The position numbers and the translations under genes are program-made. A stretch of DNA of 64,000 nucleotides from assembly GCF_027706745.1 (NCBI RefSeq), contig NZ_JAQFWP010000032.1, positions 1 through 64,000 of the forward strand, read 5' to 3'. The first letter of the stretch is position 1. Each line of letters begins with the position of its first letter. The stretch comes from Nocardiopsis suaedae. GTDB taxonomy: Bacteria; Actinomycetota; Actinomycetes; Streptosporangiales; Streptosporangiaceae. Shown here piece after piece: positions 59,912-64,000 of this stretch. The notes below the pieces were generated by a model, which was not told where the DNA came from, made no database searches, and was given only the letters and a program-made list of their open reading frames with translations.

Positions 59912-61336
59912 ATGCGGAGACCGTTGGCCTCCCTCGTGGAGGAGTCCCTGGCGGGGGTCCGCCCCCGCACCTTCTGGCTCGACCCGTCCGTGCCCGGGCA
60001 CGAGGAGCCCGAGGCCGCCCCGCCGCTCGGCGGGGAGTCCACCGCCGACCTGGCCATCGTCGGCGGCGGCTACGCCGGGCTGTGGACCGCCCTGCTCGCC
60101 AAGGAGCGCGACCCCGGCCGGGACGTGGTGCTCATCGAGGCCCGCACCTGCGGCTGGGCGGCCTCCGGGCGCAACGGCGGCTTCTGCGCCGCCAGCCTCA
60201 CCCACGGCTTCGGCAACGGCGCCGAGCGCTGGCCCGAGGAGGTCGCCGACCTGGAGCGGATGGGCCGGGAGAACCTCGACGGCATCGAGGAGGCCGTGCG
60301 CCGGTACGGCATCGACGCCGAGTTCGAGCGGACCGGCGAGCTGGCGGTGGCCACCGAGTACTGGCAGCTGGAGGAGCTGGAGCGGGAGGCCGCCGAGCTG
60401 GCGGAGCTGGGCTACGCCCCCGAGGTGCTCACCGCGAGCCAGGTCCGGGCCGAGGTGGACTCGCCCACCTACGTCGGCGGCACGATCGACCGCTCGGCCT
60501 GCGCCATGGTGCACCCGGCCAAGCTGGCCCGGGGCCTGCGCGAGGCCTGCCTGCGGCTCGGGGTGCGCATCCGCGAGCACTCGCCGGTCCGCGGCATCGA
60601 GCCGGTGCGCGGCGGGCTGCGGCTGGCCTCCGACGGCGGCGCCGTCACCGCCCGCCGCACCGCCTGGGCCACCGGGGCCTTCCCCGGGCCGCTGCGCCGC
60701 CTGAAGCACTTCGTGGCGCCGGTGTACGACTACGCGCTGATGACCGAGCCGCTCACGGCCGAGCAGAAGGCGGCCGTCGGGTGGAAGGGCCGCCAGGGCG
60801 TCGGCGACTCGGCCAACCTGTTCCACTACTACCGGCTCACCGCCGACGACCGCATCCTGTGGGGCGGCTACGACGTGGTGTACCGCTACGGCGGCCGCAT
60901 CCGCCCCGAGCACGACCAGCGGCCGGAGACCTTCCGCCGCCTGGCCGAGCACTTCTTCACCACCTTCCCGCAGCTGGAGGGGGTGCGGTTCGGGCACTCC
61001 TGGGGCGGGGTGATCGACACCTGCAGCCGGTTCTGCGCCTTCTTCGGCAGCGCCTACCAGGGGCGGATGGCCTACACCGCGGGCTACACCGGCCTGGGGG
61101 TCGGGGCCACCCGCTTCGGCGCCCAGGTGATGCTGGACCGGCTGGAGGGCGCCGACACCGAGCGCACCCGGTCGGCGATGGTGCGGGAGCGGCCGATCCC
61201 CTTCCCGCCCGAGCCCGCCCGATATGCGGGGATCGCGCTCACGCTGCGCGCGACCGCGGCGGCCGACCGGGACCGCGGCCGACGGAACCTGTGGCTGCGC
61301 ACCCTCGATCGCTTGGGAATGGGCTTCAACAGCTGA
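59912..61336 (+). CDS. FAD-dependent amine oxidoreductase (PuuB/DAO family)
   Basis: This 474-aa DAO-family oxidase has the FAD dinucleotide motif DLAIVGGGYAGLWTALLA (about 46-63), ARTCGWAASGRNGGFC (a PuuB-type FAD segment) and the C-terminal MAYTAGYTGLGVGATRFGAQVMLD. Next to the polyamine importer and aminobutyraldehyde dehydrogenase it is best read as a putrescine or gamma-glutamylputrescine oxidase producing the aldehyde. The ATG at 59912 follows AGGAAGG; ATG at 59894 is possible. Confidence 0.8.
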   Translation: MRRPLASLVEESLAGVRPRTFWLDPSVPGHEEPEAAPPLGGESTADLAIVGGGYAGLWTALLAKERDPGRDVVLIEARTCGWAASGRNGGFCAASLTHGFGNGAERWPEEVADLERMGRENLDGIEEAVRRYGIDAEFERTGELAVATEYWQLEELEREAAELAELGYAPEVLTASQVRAEVDSPTYVGGTIDRSACAMVHPAKLARGLREACLRLGVRIREHSPVRGIEPVRGGLRLASDGGAVTARRTAWATGAFPGPLRRLKHFVAPVYDYALMTEPLTAEQKAAVGWKGRQGVGDSANLFHYYRLTADDRILWGGYDVVYRYGGRIRPEHDQRPETFRRLAEHFFTTFPQLEGVRFGHSWGGVIDTCSRFCAFFGSAYQGRMAYTAGYTGLGVGATRFGAQVMLDRLEGADTERTRSAMVRERPIPFPPEPARYAGIALTLRATAAADRDRGRRNLWLRTLDRLGMGFNS

Positions 61337-61426
61337 TCAGAGGCGGGGTCCGCGCTCTTGGCAGGTCGCGCGCGGGTGTGCTTCGATTCACACCGGTACT
61401 TGCTCGGGGGAGGGGCGAGGACGGTG

Positions 61427-61906
61427 ATGGCTTCGGAGTATCGGGCCGGGCCGCCGCAGGGGCGGACGGAGGGGGACGACGGCGCGGCGGGCGCCGGGGG
61501 GTCCGCGGACGGGGGCGCGGTGACGCTGACGCTGCCCCGGGGGTTCGCGTCCTGGCTGAACGGGAGCGACGCGATCCGGACGCCGGGCGGGGACCCGTTC
61601 CACGCCTCGGCCCGCCGCGCGGTCGCCGGGGCGCGCGCCCGGCCCACCGGTGATGTCGACGTCACCTGCGACATCGGCGGGATCTGCGTGATCGGCGAGC
61701 AGGCCTACAAGCTGGCGCACACCCCGGGCATCCCGGAGGCGCTGCTGGACGAGGCCCTGGTGACCCTGGAGCGGTTCCACTCGGCGATGGACGCCTGGAC
61801 CGCCAAGGAGGGCATGTGCGTGGACTGCGGCGGCAGCGGCCGTGGACCCGACGGCGCCCCGTGCCCGCAGTGCAAGGGCACGGGGCGGATCCCCACGGGC
61901 TGGTGA
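61427..61906 (+). CDS. Unknown protein with DnaJ-type zinc-finger tail
   Basis: A 159-aa soluble protein. Residues 29-130 contain a globular part (VTLTLPRGFASWLNGSD, GDVDVTCDIGGICVIGEQAYKLAH, EALLDEALVTLERFHSAMDAW). The C-terminus has two CxxCxGxG units (CVDCGGSG and CPQCKGTG, residues 131-155), the zinc-binding repeat of DnaJ. No J-domain is present. The ATG at 61427 follows GAGGAC. No family recognised; the finger suggests a chaperone-like or nucleic-acid role at most. Confidence 0.65.
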   Translation: MASEYRAGPPQGRTEGDDGAAGAGGSADGGAVTLTLPRGFASWLNGSDAIRTPGGDPFHASARRAVAGARARPTGDVDVTCDIGGICVIGEQAYKLAHTPGIPEALLDEALVTLERFHSAMDAWTAKEGMCVDCGGSGRGPDGAPCPQCKGTGRIPTGW

Positions 61907-61933
61907 GGGCCGGGCCGCCCGCGGGGCGGCCGG

Positions 61934-62839
61934 TCAGGCCCTCTTGTCCATCAGGGTGATGAGGCGGGCGAAGGTGCTCTCGCCGAACCCGGCGTCGATG
62001 CCGCGCCGGAACAGGGCCAGGACGGCCTCGGGGAGCGCCGCGTCCACGCCCGCGTCGCGCGTGGCCTGGAGGACGTGCTCCATGCTGGCGGTGTCCATGG
62101 CCAGGCGGTCCTGGTCGCCGGGGAAGCGGCCCTCGGCGACGGTCTGGGAGGTCATCTCGAAGAACATCGGCATGTCGTTGCCCTCGATGATGTACGGCGT
62201 GATGGTCTCCTCCGGGATGCCCTCGGCGCGGGCGAGCGCCAGGGCGTGCAGGAAGCCGGTCATGGTGGTCCAGAACAGGTCGAGCTGGATCTGGTAGTAG
62301 ACCTGCGCCAGCCCGGGGTCCTCGCCGCGGAAGTCGGTGGAGGTCAGCACCTCCAGGACCGCCTTGTTCTCCTCGAAGGCGGCGCGGTCGCCGCTGTAGT
62401 AGGCCGACATCGACGCGTCGCCGATGCCCGGGGCGGGCGACATGACGCCGCCGGTGACGTACCGCGCGCCGTGCCGCCCGGCCCACGCGGCGGCCTCCCG
62501 GGAGGCGGCGGGGGTGTCCGAGCCGAGGTTGATGAGGGTGCGCCCGTCGAGGTCGGCCTCGGCGCCCTCCAGGACGCGGTACATGACGGCGTGCTCGGTG
62601 AGGCTGAGCAGGACGGGGCCGCCCGCCCGCAGGGCCTCGGCCGGGGACGCGGCCACGTGGGCCCCGCGCCCGGCGAGGGCGTCGGCCTTGGAGCGCGTGC
62701 GATTCCAGACGGTCAGGTCGTACCCGGCCTTGAGGAGGACACCGGCCATCGCCTGGCCCATGGGGCCCAGACCGATGAGGGTGACGGGGGTGGGGTTCGG
62801 CTTCGTGGCCGCCTGCGCGGTCGCCTGCGTGTTCGCCAT
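61934..62839 (-). CDS. Imine-reductase-like NADPH oxidoreductase (6-phosphogluconate dehydrogenase fold)
   Basis: This 301-aa protein has the Rossmann motif LIGLGPMGQAMA (about residues 21-32) with NRT after strand 2 (NADPH type). The all-alpha C-terminal domain contains YYQIQLDLFWTTMTGFLHALAL, where Asp sits at the catalytic position of R-type imine reductases. The ATG at 62839 has AAGGAG upstream; the frame opens 33 codons further up without one. It is divergent from a SARP gene, so it may belong to a secondary-metabolite cluster to the right. Confidence 0.8.
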   Translation of the reverse strand: MANTQATAQAATKPNPTPVTLIGLGPMGQAMAGVLLKAGYDLTVWNRTRSKADALAGRGAHVAASPAEALRAGGPVLLSLTEHAVMYRVLEGAEADLDGRTLINLGSDTPAASREAAAWAGRHGARYVTGGVMSPAPGIGDASMSAYYSGDRAAFEENKAVLEVLTSTDFRGEDPGLAQVYYQIQLDLFWTTMTGFLHALALARAEGIPEETITPYIIEGNDMPMFFEMTSQTVAEGRFPGDQDRLAMDTASMEHVLQATRDAGVDAALPEAVLALFRRGIDAGFGESTFARLITLMDKRA

Positions 62840-62949
62840 GGTGGTCTCCTTCGTTCTGCGGAGTTCTCCGCCGTTCTCCGTCGCCGATCTCCGACTCCGG
62901 GCGCCGGTGCCCGGCCCGGTCGGTCGCGATGGGTACACAGTGGCGGCGG

Positions 62950-62990
62950 GCGCTACGGAACGGCTGTCAGAGCGCTACGGGAGGCGCTAC
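62950..62990. promoter_or_regulatory. GCGCTAC heptamer direct repeats (SARP-box-like)
   Basis: GCGCTAC occurs at 62950-62956, 62972-62978 and 62984-62990, with 22 and 12 bp between starts. SARPs bind heptameric direct repeats spaced by one or two helix turns (11 or 22 bp). The repeats lie in the 166-bp gap between the imine reductase gene and the SARP gene, 15-56 bp before the SARP start. Confidence 0.5.
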
Positions 62991-63005
62991 CGGTACCTTT
63001 GCGCC

Positions 63006-64000
63006 ATGCGCTTGGGGGTGCTCGGTCCGCTCGTACTGTGGGACGGCGAAGGCGGCGAGGTACCGCTGCCGGGCGCCAAGGTGCGCGCGCTGCTGGCGTC
63101 CCTGGTGGTGCGCCGTGGGGCGCCGGTACCGGTGGACTCGCTGGTCGACGATGTATGGGGCGACTCCCCTCCGTCCGACCCGGCAGGGGTGCTGCAGGCG
63201 CGGGTGTCCCAGCTGCGCAAGGTGCTCCGGAGTGCGAACACCGGCTCCGGGGACGCCCCGACCGTGGTGTTCCGGTCCCCTGGCTACCGGCTGCACGGCG
63301 CGTTGAGCGTCGACGCAGACGATTTCGAGTACAAGGCCGACCGGGCGTCGCGGCTGTTGAGGGGGGCCGACGCCGCCGCGGCGGCGGAGCTCCTCGACGA
63401 CGCGCTGGCGCTGTGGCGGGGCCGGGCCCTTGTGGAGTTCGCCGACGAGCCCTTCGCGCGCGCCACCGCCGCCCGCCTGGAAGAGCGCCGACTGGCCGCG
63501 GTGGAGGACAGGGCCGAGGCACGGTCGGCGCTGGGGGAGGACGCGGCGCTCGCGGGGGAACTGCGGGCACTGCTGGACGCCCACCCGTTCCGGGAGCGCT
63601 TGCGCGCGGCCCATATGCGCGCGCTGTACCGCTCAGGGCGCCAGGGGGAGGCGCTGGACTCGTACGAGGAGCTGCGGACGAGGCTGGCCGACGAGCTGGG
63701 GACCGCCCCGGGGCCGGAGATCGCGGCTCTGCACACGGCGGTGCTGAGGCACGCCCCGGAACTGGGGCCGGGGAGCCGGACCGCGGGTGGGGCGGGGAGC
63801 GAACTCGGGCTCGGGCTCGCGCTCGGGAGCGGAGACGGTGGCACCAGCTCCGGGGAGGACCCGCGCCCGGACGGCGCGCGTGCCGGGGCGTCGGATGTCG
63901 CGGCCGCCGGAGCGTCGGACAAGGACCGCACCGGCCCCGGCCATCAACCCGGGCGCCGACCCGCCGAAGAGGACACGGCAGCGGCCGCGGCCGTCGTCGG
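63006..64000 (+). CDS. SARP-family regulator (partial, runs off right edge)
   Basis: At least 331 aa. The N-terminal winged helix (about 1-95: LGPLVLWDGEGGEVPLPGAKVRALLASLVVRRGAPVPVDSLVDDVWG) and the BTAD domain (about 96-250: VDADDFEYKADRASRLL, LRALLDAHPFRERLRAAHMRALYRSGRQGEALDSYEELRTRLADELG) are complete. A Gly/Ala/Ser-rich linker begins near 255 and continues past the edge, so a further domain, such as an AfsR-type NB-ARC, may follow. SARPs activate antibiotic clusters. ATG at 63006. Confidence 0.87.
   Translation, partial: MRLGVLGPLVLWDGEGGEVPLPGAKVRALLASLVVRRGAPVPVDSLVDDVWGDSPPSDPAGVLQARVSQLRKVLRSANTGSGDAPTVVFRSPGYRLHGALSVDADDFEYKADRASRLLRGADAAAAAELLDDALALWRGRALVEFADEPFARATAARLEERRLAAVEDRAEARSALGEDAALAGELRALLDAHPFRERLRAAHMRALYRSGRQGEALDSYEELRTRLADELGTAPGPEIAALHTAVLRHAPELGPGSRTAGGAGSELGLGLALGSGDGGTSSGEDPRPDGARAGASDVAAAGASDKDRTGPGHQPGRRPAEEDTAAAAAVV

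Overview
The window is high-GC actinomycete DNA with GTG/TTG starts, G/C-rich third codon positions and typical actinobacterial families (DUF397, XRE-DUF5753, SARP, HATPase partner-switch kinase). The gene set fits a Nocardiopsis-like member of the Nocardiopsaceae. That assignment is inference, helped by a lantibiotic-type locus resembling the lipolanthine (avionin) clusters known from that genus.

Left part (1-21 kb), mostly housekeeping and accessory functions. A tandemly duplicated 3' end of a membrane-protein gene enters from the left edge. It is followed by plsX, a KamA-family radical SAM enzyme, a DHA2-type MFS exporter, a ROK glucokinase, a lipoprotein, an APC permease, a two-component system divergent from an ABC exporter, a CTP-synthase-like amidotransferase/LysR pair, CtaG, an SDR, an M20 amidohydrolase and a DUF2975/HTH pair behind a consensus promoter studded with ATCGAT palindromes. 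A truncated SEC-C gene and a DUF397 relic form a decay scar near 20.8 kb.

Middle part (21-37 kb): a large myo-inositol catabolic locus. A GntR/UTRA regulator faces an inositol-dehydrogenase-like gene across a TATGTCTAGACATA operator. A LacI regulator faces the main operon across an 18-bp palindrome. The operon runs iolC, Cgl0159-family aldolase, iolB, iolD, iolA, iolE, inositol-type ABC importer (binding protein, permease, single-domain ATPase), iolG and an IolH/IolI-like isomerase, and ends at a strong hairpin. Import, oxidation, dehydration, ring opening, isomerisation, phosphorylation, aldol cleavage and semialdehyde oxidation are all encoded.

37-44 kb: a WhiJ/AbaA-like trio (DUF397, XRE-DUF5753, HATPase), a Uma2 nuclease-like protein, an ABC-F ATPase with a long structured leader and a 3-codon leader ORF, and an SDR/enoyl-CoA hydratase pair.

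44-51.5 kb: the most unusual part. A class III lanthionine synthetase (LanKC) lies next to a LanD-type flavoprotein decarboxylase, a thioesterase and the KR-ACP end of a type I PKS. This combination is the signature of lipolanthines (fatty-acylated, avionin-containing peptides). The locus looks damaged. The thioesterase carries two compensating homopolymer indels. The PKS is cut off at its 5' side where it abuts, head to head, a sensor kinase that has also lost its 5' half. No precursor peptide gene is visible.

51.5-64 kb: a response regulator, a CDP-alcohol phosphatidyltransferase behind a 340-bp leader, a polyamine uptake and catabolism operon (aminobutyraldehyde dehydrogenase, Pot-type ABC importer, FAD-dependent amine oxidase), a DnaJ-type zinc-finger protein, and an imine-reductase-like gene divergent from a SARP regulator across heptameric direct repeats. 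The SARP runs off the right edge and may open another biosynthetic cluster.
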